In this document: one piece after another, positions 12,030 through 24,892 of the stretch
Layout: every line of letters starts with the position of its first letter
Position numbering within the stretch: the stretch's first letter is position 1
Origin: Lepraria neglecta
Lineage: Eukaryota; Ascomycota; Lecanoromycetes; Lecanorales; Stereocaulaceae
Length of the DNA stretch: 64,000 nt
NCBI GenBank assembly: GCA_033220425.1
Contig: CM065649.1
Span: 2,294,001 to 2,358,000, forward strand
Reading direction: 5' to 3'
Made by a program: the position numbers and the translations under genes
The notes under the pieces: model-generated
Told to the model about the DNA's origin: nothing
Database searches by the model: none
Seen by the model: only the letters and a program-made list of their open reading frames with translations

Positions 12030-15000
12030 ATGGATGACTCCATGACCTCGTCAGCTTCCTCGAGGCACACCATGCCTTCCTCGAACGGCGTCAACGGGTT
12101 CCCTGTGTCAGCAGCAATGCTCACAGATCCGAAAGCCTTGAAAAAGCATCTTGCGAATGGTACCTCTCCTTCATCTCACTTTGACTCATCATCTTTGCCC
12201 CCTCGCCACAGCAGCGAACCCCCCACTTCTGATTTTTCTCTGGATGCACCTATCGTTTTTAATTTTGCAACTCGACCATCTAAGGATGATGCTTACCATG
12301 TCTTTGAGGGTAAAGGCAAGAAATATGCAATGACACAAGCGACGGGGCAGACGCCCTCGAGTCAGCTTGACCCACGACGACTTCTAGACCCCATCAATTT
12401 CAGCAAAACCAACGGACGACCAGACGTACGAAGCCCCTCGACCACATCTACATATTTGGGCAATCCAAGTCCTACCCAGCCTTCCCCTCACCAGCAGAAC
12501 GGTGGCACTTCCGAGTTCAACGGCAATGGGCTACACAAGCGAGATCACGAGGACTACAAGGGCCAAGGCATGGGCAGCCTTATTGAACGCGTCCACAACG
12601 TCACACAACGCGAAGAACGGCCCCAGAAGAAGCAGAAGACAGAAGCCTTCGAAGATGACGAGGACAAGAAGACTGCCTTTGGTGGAGGCGGCAAGGGGGG
12701 TGAGATTGGAGAATATATGAAACAGAAGAAGAAGGAGGGACTCGAGGAGTCTGGTCCTACTGCTGCTGTTGTGGATTTGACCGGAGGTATGTACATTGTA
12801 CTGTAGCTATGACTTGGTACTTATACCTCTCGTAGGTGATGACGACGAAGTTGTTATGATCAGCGATAGCGGGCAAAAAGAAGTTTGCTACGGTCGCCTC
12901 GATTCGACGAGGGTTCATGCGCATTCAATTCCGTGCCCCAGTGGTAAAGCTGTCTATCTTAGCAAAGGTCAATGGCCAGCCATGAGGCTACATCTGCGGC
13001 GTCACCCTGGCAAAGATAACATAATACGGGTCATCGATCCCATGGGCAAAGATTTTGGCAACGTGGATGTGAGGACCTCCCTAGGTCTGGCGAAAATCAT
13101 GGATTCGAAAAATCCGAAGTTTCGAACGCAAGCCCGACTCAATTCTCGAAATCGGAATAAGGACGATTATCCAGGCAAGGACTGCTCCGAGTATTTCGAT
13201 ATGACTATCAATCTTTACGGTCCACGGAACAAGGCAATATCTCTGGGTAGGTACCTCAGTCAGAGAAACATCTGGCTCAAGACACCTTTCATGGTGGATG
13301 CCAACGTGGAGGTTGTAAATCCGCACGCGCCAACCAACGCAGCGCCGAGGATGTCACTTAATGGTGGTACGAATTCTTCGAGTTCAGCACCAGGGTCAGG
13401 CTATGTTACCCGCACCGTTGAAGAGGTCCGTAATGACGTGATTGGGATGTTTGATTCCTTGGAACAGTCCGAGAACCTTCCCGAAATGGATCCTGACCCT
13501 CGAGTGGCTACAGAGCTGCTGAGCCATCAGAAGCAGGGCCTTTACTTTCTGACTAATAAGGAGAAAGAGCGCGTTTTCAGCGACAAAGAGGAAGACAATA
13601 ACTCGCTTTGGCGTCTCAAATTCCAACCAAATGGTCAGCGGTCATATTACAATGTCATCACTGGTAAAGAGGAGCGTACCAAACCTCCTGAAGTTCTCGG
13701 AGGCATCCTGGCCGACATGATGGGTTTAGGCAAGACACTCAGTATTCTTGCTCTCATTGTTGGAAGCCTTGACGAGGCAAAGCAATTTGGACAACAGCCT
13801 TCCCCCGAGATGGATGGCGAAAAATTACTGATCCGCAACTCGAAGACAACCCTGCTCGTGTGCCCACTGAGTACAGTGGCGAATTGGGAAGATCAGATCG
13901 CGAACCACATCAAGCCGAAGACATTGAAGTATTACATATACCATGGCGGCAACCGTCTTTCGGACATAGATGAGCTTGCTAAGTTCGACGTTATCATCAC
14001 GACCTACAGCATAGTATCGAGCGAATTCATGGGGCGCGGTAAGAAAAAGGACATTAACCCACTGCTCCAGACCAACTTCTTCAGGATCGTCTTGGACGAG
14101 GCCCACATGATACGAGAACAAAGCACACGGCAATCGCAGGCGATTTGCGCACTTTCGGCTCAACGTAGATGGGCTGTCACAGGTACGTGATATTTTCTGA
14201 GCTATTACTCCCCCTTCGTGTTGGCTCATGTGACATGTCTTTCGACTCAAGAACCATCTTAAAGGGGAAATGCTGACTCCGGAATCATTCAGGAACCCCG
14301 GTTCAGAATAGGCTGGACGACCTGGGCGCACTGATCAAGTTCCTTCGGATTAAGCCATTCAACGAGAAAGGCGGATTTGCACAGTTCATCCTCAGCCCTT
14401 TCAAGAACGCAGACCCCGAGATTGTCCCCAAATTACGACTTCTGGTGGATAGTATCACTCTCAGACGTCTCAAAGATCGCATTGACCTTCCTGGCCGTCG
14501 TGATGAGATCGTCCGTCTACCATTCACTGAAGAGGAGAAGGTCTTATATGAGTGGTTTGCCAAAGATTCGCAGAATAAATTGAGGGTCATAGCCAATGAG
14601 CAGCGCAAGAGTTTGGGTGGGAGAACTTACGCCCACATCCTTCGAGCAATCATGCGCCTTCGGCTGATCTGTGCACATGGCCGAGAGCTGTTGAGTGAGG
14701 ATGATCTCAAAATCACCGAAGGATTCAGCTTGGACAACGCCATCAACCTTGACGATGACGATGACGATAGAGCCGCTCTTAGCCCAAATCTAGCTTACGA
14801 GATGCTGATGCTGTTCAAGGAGACGGATACCGATTCATGCGCGCAGTGCCAAAAGAAGGTCGAGATCAAGGACACGGAAGAAACCGCAAATGACGAGGAC
14901 GATGTTATTGGCTGCATGCTGCCGTGCTACCAATTGCTCTGTAAAGAGTGCATGGACGGCGTCAAGGCTACCCTGGAGCAGACTTCTACAGACAACCATT

Positions 15001-15692
15001 TCCAATGTCCCTTCTGCCAACAGACTCTACGTGCCTCCTTCTTTGAACTCACGAAAGATGGTGTAGAGGCGGCCGAAGAACAGCGGGCAATGGCTAGGGA
15101 GAATCCACGTCAGGCTAAGATCATGGGCAGATATGGCGGACCTCACACCAAGGTTAGGGCGCTGGTCGAGGCGTTAAAAGAGTCTGAGGCTGAGAGCCAG
15201 AGTCTTCCATCCGGCGAACAGCCGATTAAGAGTGTTGTCTTCTCGGGCTGGACCGCCAATCTCGATCTCATACAGATCGCTCTCGAAGACAATGGTATCA
15301 GATACGTTCGCCTCGACGGCAAGATGAGTCGAAGGAACCGCAACTTATCTCTCGACGCCTTCCGCGATGATCCAGAAGTCTGCGTTATCCTCATCTCCAT
15401 CACCGCAGGTGGTCTTGGCCTCAACTTGACATCTGGATCTAAGGTCTACGTCATGGAGCCCCAATTCAACCCAGCTGCGGAAGCGCAAGCCGTGGATCGT
15501 GTCCATCGTTTGGGGCAGAGGCGTGAGGTCTTCACCTACCGTTACATCATGGCAGACAGCTTCGAGGAGAAGATGCTGGATCTTCAACGCAAGAAGCAGA
15601 ATTTGGCCGACCTGAGTATGAACCGTGGGAAGCTCGATAAAGCCGAAAATTCCAAGCGCAAGTTGGAAGAACTCAGAAGTCTCTTTAAGTAG
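12030..15692 (+). CDS. Rad5/HLTF-like SNF2 ATPase with embedded RING finger
   Basis: Three exons, join(12030..12786, 12836..14182, 14293..15692), 1167 residues. Proteins of this class are DNA translocases and ubiquitin ligases acting in post-replication repair (known for Rad5/HLTF). A disordered Ser/Pro/Lys-rich N-terminus is followed by a possible HIRAN-like region around residues 280-400 (weak). The SNF2 core has ADMMGLGKTLSIL near residue 545, LDEAHMIRE near 672 and TGTPVQNRLDDL. The RING finger between the two helicase lobes starts near residue 883 (CAQC, then CKEC and CPFC). The helicase C lobe has LDGKMSRRNRN, ITAGGLGLNLTSGSKV and QAVDRVHRLGQRR. Intron 2 (110 bp) interrupts the TGTP motif. 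Which of several fungal Rad5/Rad16/HLTF paralogues this is cannot be settled here, so no symbol is given. Confidence 0.9.
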
Positions 15693-16407
15693 AGGCGTGG
15701 AACAGACTCATTGTCCTCTCTAGTCTCCTTGAGAATATCCAGGACATCTGACCTACCGGGTTGGAAAAAAAGCTCGCTGTCATTTTCACTCAGACCTTGG
15801 CAAGATATCCAGCAGCACATGTCTCATGCCGTTGCCCGTCTTCCCCTACGTCTTACATACTCTTGCCCATTTTCACCATTATCATTATCGTGCACGACTT
15901 TACGGGCGCTCAAAAATCAGCATTGACCTTTTGTTTCGGCATTCGGCCTTCCTGGAAGGCTTGTTGTCAGCTACTCACGAGTGGGGCTTGCATAGCAAAG
16001 GACTGGACGGAGGTACACTTGAACCTTCAATACTATTAGGACGAAGCACTTGCATAGCGAAGGCTGGACGGATGAATACCTCACTGGGGGCATGTATGCA
16101 AATATTCTGTCAAGGTCTAATGACATTGACTGAAGGATGCACCATGTCGCTCACTTGCTCATTTTTCTCAAAACTGGAGTTGCTTTAGAACTCGATACCC
16201 AATTGCTGATAGAACAATGCATCACTTTTCAATGAAGTGCACGACAATTTCATTCATGTAGTTGCTAACATACTGTGGTTTCGCACAAGCTATACTTTCT
16301 AGATGTGATATATGCAAAACGCTTTTGATTGCAAAAGGGTATCATCGCTAGATCTCACAATCATATTACCCTTGGAATCAAGCTGGCCAACCACGTCCAC
16401 ACGGTCC
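15693..16407. repeat. Convergent intergenic region with a ~33-bp direct duplication
   Basis: About 715 bases between convergent genes, no supportable gene. A short direct repeat occurs at about 15987-16020 and 16047-16080, sharing cttgcatagc.aagg and ctggacgga followed by a short acceptable match. This looks like a local duplication. Plus-strand open frames near 16312-16671 are antisense to EXO70. Confidence 0.45.
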
Positions 16408-18488
16408 TTATCCCAAACTCGCCAACACTGCAGCCAACTGCCCCTTATCGTACTTGACATACTTCCCTTTCCCCTTATCAAGCGCCTCATACCGATCCCA
16501 AAACCTTCCATAAAGCGGCTCAACCATATTCCCCACCTCCCTGCCCAAACTGCTTTTAACCTCCCTCTCCATTCCCCCACTCAACTCCTTATGCCGCCGC
16601 ACACACTCGTCGAAACTACTATTAAACAGTTTAAACTTCTCCTTGATAGCGTCTTTATCCTTACTACTTAGACTCTTAACAACCTCAGCGGAGGAGACAG
16701 AAGTGCCTGATTGCGGGCGCGGTCCAGAGCGATTGGTATACTGCACGTCGAAGAGTGCGGACGAGGGTTCGCGCCACGCATCCATGTAAGTGCTCACGCC
16801 CTTTTTGCACCAGGTATCGAGTTTAGATTGGGCTGAGGGGTTCTGGGAGAGGAGGGATGCGAGGTCTGAGGAGCGGATCATGCGGTCGATCAGGGCGAGA
16901 GTGTTGGAGATGAAGACGCCATGGACGGCTTTGGATTTATATAGTATTCGTGCGCGGGCGTCGAGGGACGTGAGGTGTGTCTCTATTGTGTCGAGGATGT
17001 AGTGGGTGAGCAGCTGTGTGCCGTCTGCGCCTACGTCGAGGGATTTGAGGGAGGGGATGGACGTGGAGGAGTTGGAAGGACCAGGGCCGGAGGTTAGGTG
17101 CGTCCAGTTGCCGTCGCCGAGGGAGGTGAGGATTGAGGAGAGGGATTTCGGGTAGGCGCACATGGTTTGGAGACGGGTCAATGTTTCGGCTGTGTATGTG
17201 AGAGCGGAGCCGTCCGCTGGGAGAGTGGTAATGGACGTGATGCGGCGGCGTTGGTCTTCAAGGAGGTCGGGGAGGGATTGTTTTGCTGTTTCGCGGATTG
17301 GTTTGAGGGCGTCGGCGAAGGGGAGTTTGACGTCGCCGGTTGCGGAGTTGACGCGATGGGCGATGTTGGTTACTATTTCGATGATTTCGTAGGCGAGGAA
17401 ACACTCGGTTGTTAGGTTGGATTTTATGTGCATGTTCAGCTCGCGGAGGGTTTTGGCGAAGTCGGCGAGGGCTTTGCGCGATGTGATCTCAATTGCTATG
17501 CCCCAGTCTTCTCGCGGGAAGATGCCGGAGATGTTTTGGAGCTCGGCGAGGAAGAGACCTTCCATTGCACTGGAGTATGTGCCGATTGCACTTGTTCCTT
17601 GACGGTATGGCTCGTCGGCGTTCTTTCTCTTTGAGGTGCTGATCGATGCTATGGATAAATTCTGAAGAGTGTTGACGAGGTAGGGACTCCGACATTCTGA
17701 ATAGATACGAACAGATGGTGACTCTCTTTGGCTGGATGACGCATTTCGAGCGCTCGGAGGAGAAATGAATCGGTCCATGGCACTCAAATACGTGACTTTT
17801 TCCTGTTGAATGACCGGGAATGGTTGCTCTTTTGATGTTTAGCCTTATACATATCTTTGATCAAAGCACTGGATCCTACGTTTTGTGATGTAGTGCAAAG
17901 GTTCAACCTTCTGCACATTCTCCATAAGCGCCGTTCGAAACAAGTCCTGCAACTTATTACTGCCTTCGCTCAGCAATTCATTGAAGTCACCGATCGCTTG
18001 CTGATTGGCACGTATGTTTGTAGCTGTCATCTGGGAAAGAGCTCGTTCAACGCGTTTGAGCGAGGCCAAATATTCATTCAATCCAAATTTGCTTGGGCTG
18101 CACTTCAGTCAGCATTGAGGAAATGGTCTCTTTCTAGAGACGTGGCTTACCCAACCCGGATGATCCTCTCTTCCTTGCCTTTATCTTGACCTGGTTCAAG
18201 CATCTTGTCAATGTGTGCGTCGAGCCTATCGATGTCTAGAAGCTCCATGTTAGCTTTAAGCGTCTCATATGTAGGGGTAGCCATACTGTGTATCATGATC
18301 TGATGTTCCCGCGTATTGCTATGCACTGGCCCTATGGCATCCCTGACGGTCCGTCCACCACCTTCGAGGCTTGCCTGAAGCGCTCTGAGCTTCTTGGCCA
18401 GCTCGCCATATTTGATTGCGTCTGCAGAGAGGACCTCGACTTCAGCTTTCTCCTCTGCATGAGCGGTGTTTCGTGCCTTTGCCATCAT
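16408..18488 (-). CDS. EXO70: Exocyst complex component Exo70
   Basis: Minus strand, complement(join(16408..17828, 17880..18097, 18151..18488)), 658 residues; introns 51 and 53 bp. Exo70 binds PI(4,5)P2 and Rho GTPases and anchors the exocyst at growth sites such as the hyphal tip (known). N-terminal coiled-coil region EEKAEVEVL, then LNEYLASLKRVERAL and EPLHYITK before intron 2, and SAMDRFIS after it. The helical-rod C-terminus includes LTTECFLAYEIIEIVTNIAHRV, AVHGVFISNTLALIDRMIR and KEKFKLFNSSFDE. The lysine-rich C-terminal end (KGKGKYVKYDKGQL) corresponds to the membrane-binding patch of the family. The length matches other Pezizomycotina Exo70 proteins. Confidence 0.94.
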
Positions 18489-18496
18489 CGAAGAGT

Positions 18497-21124
18497 ATGC
18501 GTACGAACCTCCCGGTTGTGGAGAACTTTGCAGCTATACTAAACCAGATTGCTGCTGTTGTCGAGTCTCACAAGTTCCAACGGCTTGTCACGCTAAGGCC
18601 GGACGGGAGTGTCCGTATGTGGGTTGAATAAGCTTAAAGTCTATTTTTTTCATGAAACCTGATCGTGTTTACCACTTGTAGACCCAGGACAAAAAGGTTT
18701 CTGCATATTGCAGACTATGTTCTTGCGGTCTGCACAAAAACGCATATCCCTGGCGATAATTGGCTCAGCTGTTGGTATTACTATTCACAACCGGGTCATA
18801 CGTAACGATAGCAGCAGTACCACGCAATGGCCCAAAACACGACCTCTGGTAGCAAGCCGCTCAAAGGAAGTCGATAGGCAGACGGAAGGAGATGGAGATG
18901 CAAGTGCAGTAGACAGCAAAGATGAGGACGTACCATTATTTGAGGACAACGATAGCGCAGCATGGGCCGCATTCTCCTCGAGATTTGCTTCAGCTGGAAA
19001 ATCCATAACATCGATTCATTGGCCGGCCCTAGTTGATAGAATTGGCAATCGTTTCCTGCCAGAATGGGCTCGGGGGCTGCCAGACTATGTGGCCAAGCTA
19101 CAAAAAGAGATGGAGATGGCTCCTGGTTCCCTGGCAGAGGAGATATGGCAAGACGCGCAGGAGTCCGACCTTCATCCACACATCAAGGCCGATGCTCAAG
19201 TGCGTATCAGCACAGACTTATGTCCTGACGAAGTAGCGTTCTTAGAGCGAAGGAAGAGATATACAACACAGGCTTTGGCGAAGTATCTAGGCATCCCCGA
19301 GGCTGATATTGATCCCCGAGACGTGCCCACTATTGCCATGTGCGGATCAGGTGGAGGTCTACGCGCCCTTGTCGCCGGGGCCTCATCTTTCTTGAGCTCC
19401 CAAGAAGCCGGTCTCTTCGACTGCGCGACTTACACCGCTGGAGTCAGTGGCAGCTGTTGGCTGCAGACCTTATACTTTTCCAGCCTTGGTGATCGCAGAC
19501 ATGGTGGCATCATTGAACACCTAAAGCGCCGGATTGGAGTCCATATTGCGTACCCACCGAGCTTTTTAGAGCTTCTCACCAGAGCGCCCACGAACAAGTA
19601 TCTCCTTTCTGGCCCAATAGAAAAGCTTAAAGGAGACCCAAATGCAAGTTTCGGCCTTGTTGACGTCTATGGTCTGCTTCTTGCTAGTCGATTACTTGTA
19701 CCTAGGGACGAGCTTGGTGTTGATGATCGCGACCTCAAGCTGTCTAATCAGCGCACCTACCTTGCTGAAGGCGCCAATCCCCTTCCAATATACGCTGCTG
19801 TGAGGCACGAGATACCGATAGAGGAGCAGAAGGCCAAAGATAAGAAAGTCAAGGGCAAAGTCTCAGATGCGGTAAAGGAGGAAGCGAAGAAAGAGGCTTG
19901 GTTTCAGTGGTTTGAATTCACTCCTTACGAGCTATTCTGTGAAGAATGGGACGCAGGTATACCGTCATGGAGTATTGGGCGACGCTTCTCTCAGGGCCGA
20001 GGATTGTTTAACGAACACGGTCTTGCTCTTCCTGAGCTAGGGATACCTTTCATGATGGGTGTATGGGGCTCAGCCTTCTGCGCATCTCTTGCACATTACT
20101 ACAAAGAAGTTCGCCCTGTTGTCAAAGGGCTTGCTGGTTTTGCAGGGATCGATGATCTGATCGAAGAGAAGAACGACGACCTGATCAAAGTGCATCCCAT
20201 AGATCCAGGGTCTATCCCAAACTACGCCCTCGGTCTGGAAGGTCTCTTACCCTCGACGTGCCCCAAGAGTATATTCAAGAACAAATACCTTGAATTAATG
20301 GACGCGGTAAGATTCTAGTCTTCGACTTCCATCTGAAATTTTTGTCTCTCAATTTGAAGAACACTGTAACATAGATGAGCAAATACTGACATGGCCATTC
20401 CTAGGGCATGTCCAACAACCTTCCATTGTACCCTCTTCTCCGGAAAGGCCGCGATGTCGATATCATCGTCTGCTTCGATGCTAGTGCGGACATCAAACAG
20501 GAGAATTGGCTTTCCGCTGTCGATGGCTACGCAAAACAGCGGGGCATCAAGGGCTGGCCTATAGGTGCTGGCTGGCCGAAAGTGAAAGATGACACCAAGA
20601 AAGAGCTCGATGCCGCCGATGCCGCAACAGCACAACAAGCGGCCCATAAAATTGCTGACGCAAGAGAAGAACAAAGAGAGAACTCGCAAAATAAGACTCG
20701 AGAAGCGGTCGATAAGGGCATGATTCAAAACCAGAACGAGTCCGATCTTGGCTATTGTAACGTCTGGGTTGGAACAACAATGGAACGGAAGAGCGAGACC
20801 GAACCCCCGCAAAGCAAACGAGTGGACCCGGACGCAGACTGGAAGCTCTTGGCACCTGATGCAGGCATCACGGTGGTCTACTTCCCCTTTCTACCGAACC
20901 CCAAAGTCGAAGGCGTTGACCCCAACATCTCGCCGTACCTGAGCACATGGAACTTCATATACACGCCCGAGGAGATCGACAAGGTCGTTGCTCTTGCACG
21001 CGCTAATTTCGAAGCTGGTAAGGATCAGACGAAGCGCAGTGTCAGGGCCGTGTATGAACGGAAGAAAGCGAGGCGAATAGAAGCAGAGGGAAAGGATAAG
21101 TGGAGGCAGTGGAGGAATCATTAG
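18497..21124 (+). CDS. cPLA2/patatin-type phospholipase with organelle-targeting N-terminus
   Basis: Certain part: join(18682..20306, 20405..21124). The ATG at 18717 gives 769 residues and begins with a basic, hydrophobic leader (MFLRSAQKRISLAIIG) that resembles a mitochondrial presequence. A possible first exon 18497..18614 joins through a GT-AG intron (18615..18681) in phase and would give 820 residues; this exon is uncertain. The lipase core has the oxyanion loop CGSGGGLRAL followed by the nucleophile elbow TAGVSGSCW. The serine and the later Asp in CFDAS form the expected Ser-Asp dyad of group IV phospholipase A2. An unusual Lys-rich insertion (KAKDKKVKGKV) lies between the two. Substrate unknown; glycerophospholipids are inferred from the family. 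Confidence 0.85.
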
Positions 21125-21799
21125 AGGGAGTGTGGGGACCACTTTCAATGAAGTTTGACGCTTTAGACACATGATTTCCTTGCATTCGAGATACCCAAGC
21201 AACATTAGGTTCTTAGATTCTTTCTAGAGCCAGCTAATTTGCCACAGCTCCAAGTACGATCCTTCACTATGCCATCGTTACCCAGTGTGGTTTTGGAGGC
21301 CTCATCTTAGTGAACAGAAGAAATGAGCGCGGGTGTTAAAAGTCATGCATTGAGGAAGAAATCCTGTTTTCTGCAGTGACAATGGAATTCTCCTTAGTAA
21401 GCCTTCCCCAACGTGCTAAGTACTCACAATTATGCGCGTTCAATGTCTCGCGAAAGTTGCTTTGCCGGACATGCGAGTTCTCCTGTTTCCGCTCTATCAG
21501 GACTTGCATTGGAACATGAAAAACCCACGCTATGCTTTCTTGTACTAAATCATTGAAGAGAGCTTGAACAGCAAGTACATCAGAGCGCTTTCGAAGTCAG
21601 CTTCCTGCTTTGCTATCGCTTCACAGCAGTCGGTGAACTTCCCTGCACGAACGACACCACAGTCAATGTTTGGGCAGGCGGTTTTGTTGAATCCTATGGC
21701 TCATCAAAAATCTTATTGATTGTTCTACAGAATCCCAACATTCACGCCAAGATCGAGACCCATCTCCAAAAGGGAAGGGATTTCAGGACACTTCAAAGT
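21125..21799. other. Intergenic region
   Basis: 675 bases between the phospholipase and the amidohydrolase relic. No open frame with recognisable motifs and no repeat was seen. Confidence 0.4.
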
Positions 21800-22735
21800 C
21801 TACTTCTCCTCCTTAGCGCCCAATCGCGGAAGTAATCGAAGCCCGTTCTCTCTATAGATCTTCCTCCTCAACTCCTCCTCCATCTGATACTTACCTAGGG
21901 CCTTATCATTCCACTCCGCCTCCACAGTAGCATACGGAAAATCACCTCCATACAGTATCCTCTCCGCCGGCGCCCACTTCAAGAAAACATCAAGAATATT
22001 CGCCGTACCGCTCAGCGCCGTGTCAAAACAGAAAGATTTCGCATCCTCAACAATCTGATCCCCATGCGGTGATCCCTCTGTCATCAGGTTTTCGAAGAGC
22101 ATAGTACACAGTGCCTCAACGCGCCATGCAAGATACGGCAACGTCCCGCCCGCATGCGAGAGAATAATGTTGCAGTTGGGGTGCTGGCGCTTACCCCCGC
22201 TGGTAATGAGATCGCACGTCGTACGTGTCGTCTCATGCGGGTAATCGATGATAGGCTGTGGCAGCAACGGGCTCGCCCATGTGGTGGAGGGACTGTGACA
22301 TGAGTGGATGAAAACGATAGCGTTTCGTTGATGGAGCTCGGCCCCAAATGGGTGCAAAGTCAGCGTGTCCGAGATATTTGCCGTTGTAGGAAGTGAAGAG
22401 CGTGATGCCGTCGGATTTGAGCTCGTCGAGGGCGTATTTGAGCTCTGTGATGGCTCCTGCGACGTCAATGAGGCTGGTTAGAGCGCCGAAGAAGGCGAAG
22501 CGTGCTGGTGTGGGAGTTCCATTTGCGGGCTAATGCACAGGGATCTGACTGAGAGCCAGCGATTTTCTGCCTGGGGCGTTGAGGGATGGCACGGCGGTTT
22601 CTATGATTAGTTTTTTTCATGAGTGAGAGGCTGGCTTCTTCGCTCCATGGTTGCACAGTGCCATTGGGAGAGAAGGATGTTTCCAGTCACTAAAGCTGAG
22701 AAGGGTGTGGAGCTTATAGTTGAAGGATCGATTGT
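21800..22735 (-). pseudogene. Frameshifted amidohydrolase (ACMSD-like decarboxylase family) relic
   Basis: The C-terminal 200 residues read openly on the minus strand (21800 to about 22345) and carry amidohydrolase-2 hallmarks: ELHQRNAIVFIHS, the metal-ligand region IILSHAGGTLPYLAWR and the block ILYGGDFPYA. Upstream homology continues but in shifting frames: an RFAFFGALTSLIDV segment, an APG loop, and a PWSEEASLSLMKK segment. The breaks coincide with homopolymers: the C run at 22342-22345 and the T run at 22611-22617. At least one further shift lies near 22530, where the frame also meets a TAG. No start or complete N-terminus could be found. Family enzymes decarboxylate aromatic or muconate semialdehyde acids (known); this copy is probably dead unless the indels are assembly errors. 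Confidence 0.7.
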
Positions 22736-23817
22736 GTCCTGACGAGGTAGGAACGCAGAACTTGCTGATCAATGGAATCTTACGAAAAGAGTGTTGATGT
22801 AGAAAATGAGAGACTTTTGGGATCACTTATATGGAAACCATGCAGGGACTTACGTGGATTTTTTCAAGATTCTTCCTCAAGATCAGTAATCAGTAATCAT
22901 TTATCAAGCACTGCCTCCGGCTGCAACTAAGGTAGTACAACTCTCTCCCAACGAATCGTTATCTTGTTGAAGGCCCGGGTCTGAGATCATTGGGCATAGG
23001 TCCAAGATCTCGTCTCGAACAGCATCCGACCTCCCCGGAGATTGAGTGGGACCATTCAGAACAAGGAGGGTTTCCACACTAACATGGCACATTTCGTAAC
23101 GAAGTGAAGAATAGGTTTAGTGAGCATGAGAGGCGTGCAGGAAGTAAGCCAGACCTTACAAAGAAGGTCATTGCCATCTTTGTTGGCAGAGACCTGCAAT
23201 CATGTTTCCAAACCGTCTTTGTCAACGCCGAATCCTCCGAAGGTAGGGACCGAACGAGCTGAAGCGACGATGCACCTCAATGCAGGTTAGCTTCGATCGT
23301 ACATTTTGCCTTACTAGAGTGAAGCTTGTTTATTCGATAGTTCTAGATATTGTCAAAATGGCGATTGGGTTGGGTAGTTGATTGACCACGATATAGGCAT
23401 GAAGGGCAAAGAGACTTGGTTGATAACTTGCTTTCGATCTCGATTTCAACGCGTTTGAATGTTGGCGAGGCTTGCTTTTTCCCGGAGTAGGACGTCTGAT
23501 ACACGAAATAATCTATTTTGTCAGTATAATAGGGATTATACTGCCTATTTTGCTCTGAAACCCAATAAGATTGCCTTGGCTCTGCGAACTGCGTGAGTCA
23601 AATTGTTGGATTGTGACTAAGATCTGGACGAAAATGGTGTTTCATGACTCCCTTAGCCTGTCAAAACGATATTTTATTTTGAGGCGACCTTACATTATAT
23701 TTAAGTCTTCATTCCATGGAAGATCTCTTTGCGGTAATTTGTTATTTCTGCAAGACTGTGAACACCCTTATTGCATACGTGTAGCCTGAAGGCTTTCATA
23801 CTGCCAAGATAATCTCT
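22736..23817. other. AT-rich intergenic region without a supportable gene
   Basis: About 1.1 kb. Short open frames on both strands lack motifs. Composition is AT-richer than in the neighbouring core genes. Confidence 0.4.
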
Positions 23818-24573
23818 ATGCTTTTTGTTGGCGTATTCCTTATTTTGCTAGTTTTATCACTCTCTATTCTTATCTCATTAATGTACACAGGCCTATGCGA
23901 TGCAGTCATAATCGAGACAAGCAACCTCATCAAGCTGATGCCGAATCCCGCCGGCACACCCGAAGTCGTTGCGGAAGTGACATGTGCATTTTAATGGAGC
24001 TACCTAATCCGCATCATGGTGTAACACAAACCTTCACACTCGAGACTCTCGACGTCGTGCTCACGTCCGAAGCTATCCCCGTTGCAGGATTGGTCAATGC
24101 CGTACAATCGAGAGTACCGGCACCAGCATCTCCCTCAGCTATAGGAGCTCCACCTAAACCACCAGCTGAGCCTCCATCGCAATACAAAAACCCCCAATGG
24201 AATCGCTATTTGGCTCGAACAACCTCCCCCTATGGCCAACTATCCGCCGCCTGCCACCTGGTTCGCCCTTACCTACACGCCAGGGGCAGGGGCGCCAGAT
24301 AGGTACGGCGAGCCTTGCGGAGCCACTCACTACGGCAGCACCGAAGTACCGAACTATATGCCAACCGCAGAAGAAGTGAACACATACCCAACGACGATAG
24401 ACTTCTTAGCGGACGGCAAGGTTTTGAAATACAACTCTACCAGCGATACATCTGTCGGTTATTTATTTGACGCGCAATATTCGTACACTTGTGTATTGAT
24501 TGGGGATGCTCAGCCTAAGACGTGTCCGGATCAGACTACTATGACGCCGCAGATCAAGTGCGAGTGGAGGTGA
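23818..24573 (+). pseudogene. Broken locus for a putative small secreted protein
   Basis: An ATG at 23818 opens a 58-codon frame starting with a strongly hydrophobic leader (MLFVGVFLILLVLSLS) that resembles a signal peptide, ending with TAA at 23992. A second frame carries a plausible continuation (TQTFTLETLDVVLTSEAI and a Pro-rich linker) from about 24000 to 24190. The first frame resumes to the stop at 24573, with a Cys-containing tail (CGATHYGS, YTCVLIG, KTCPDQ). No family was recognised. It could be one gene with two compensating frame breaks, or unrecognised introns; a purely chance origin is also possible. Confidence 0.35.
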
Positions 24574-24892
24574 ATGACAAAGCCACAACGCCAAACGAAT
24601 GCCCTTAGAGATGATCAACGATGAGGTCAGGGTTATACAGGATATCGGACTATTCGCAATAGAGATGGGGGGAAAGCAAGATGTGAAATGAAATATGTTT
24701 GGCGAAGTTTGAGAAATTTGGACGAAGCACGAGTGAAAGCACTTCTTTAGTTAGCTCTCGAATATCTCATATGTTGATTTTCTCAATTCAAAGGGACATC
24801 TACTATTGTCTGCCGATGCGTTATAGCCGGCCGACATAACATGGAGTAAGCAAAGCAATGAAGCCAGCGCAAGATGAGCAATAACACGATTC

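Noticed and set aside
16312-16671. 119-codon plus-strand open frame over the EXO70 3' end
   Set aside because: Antisense to conserved EXO70 C-terminal helices.
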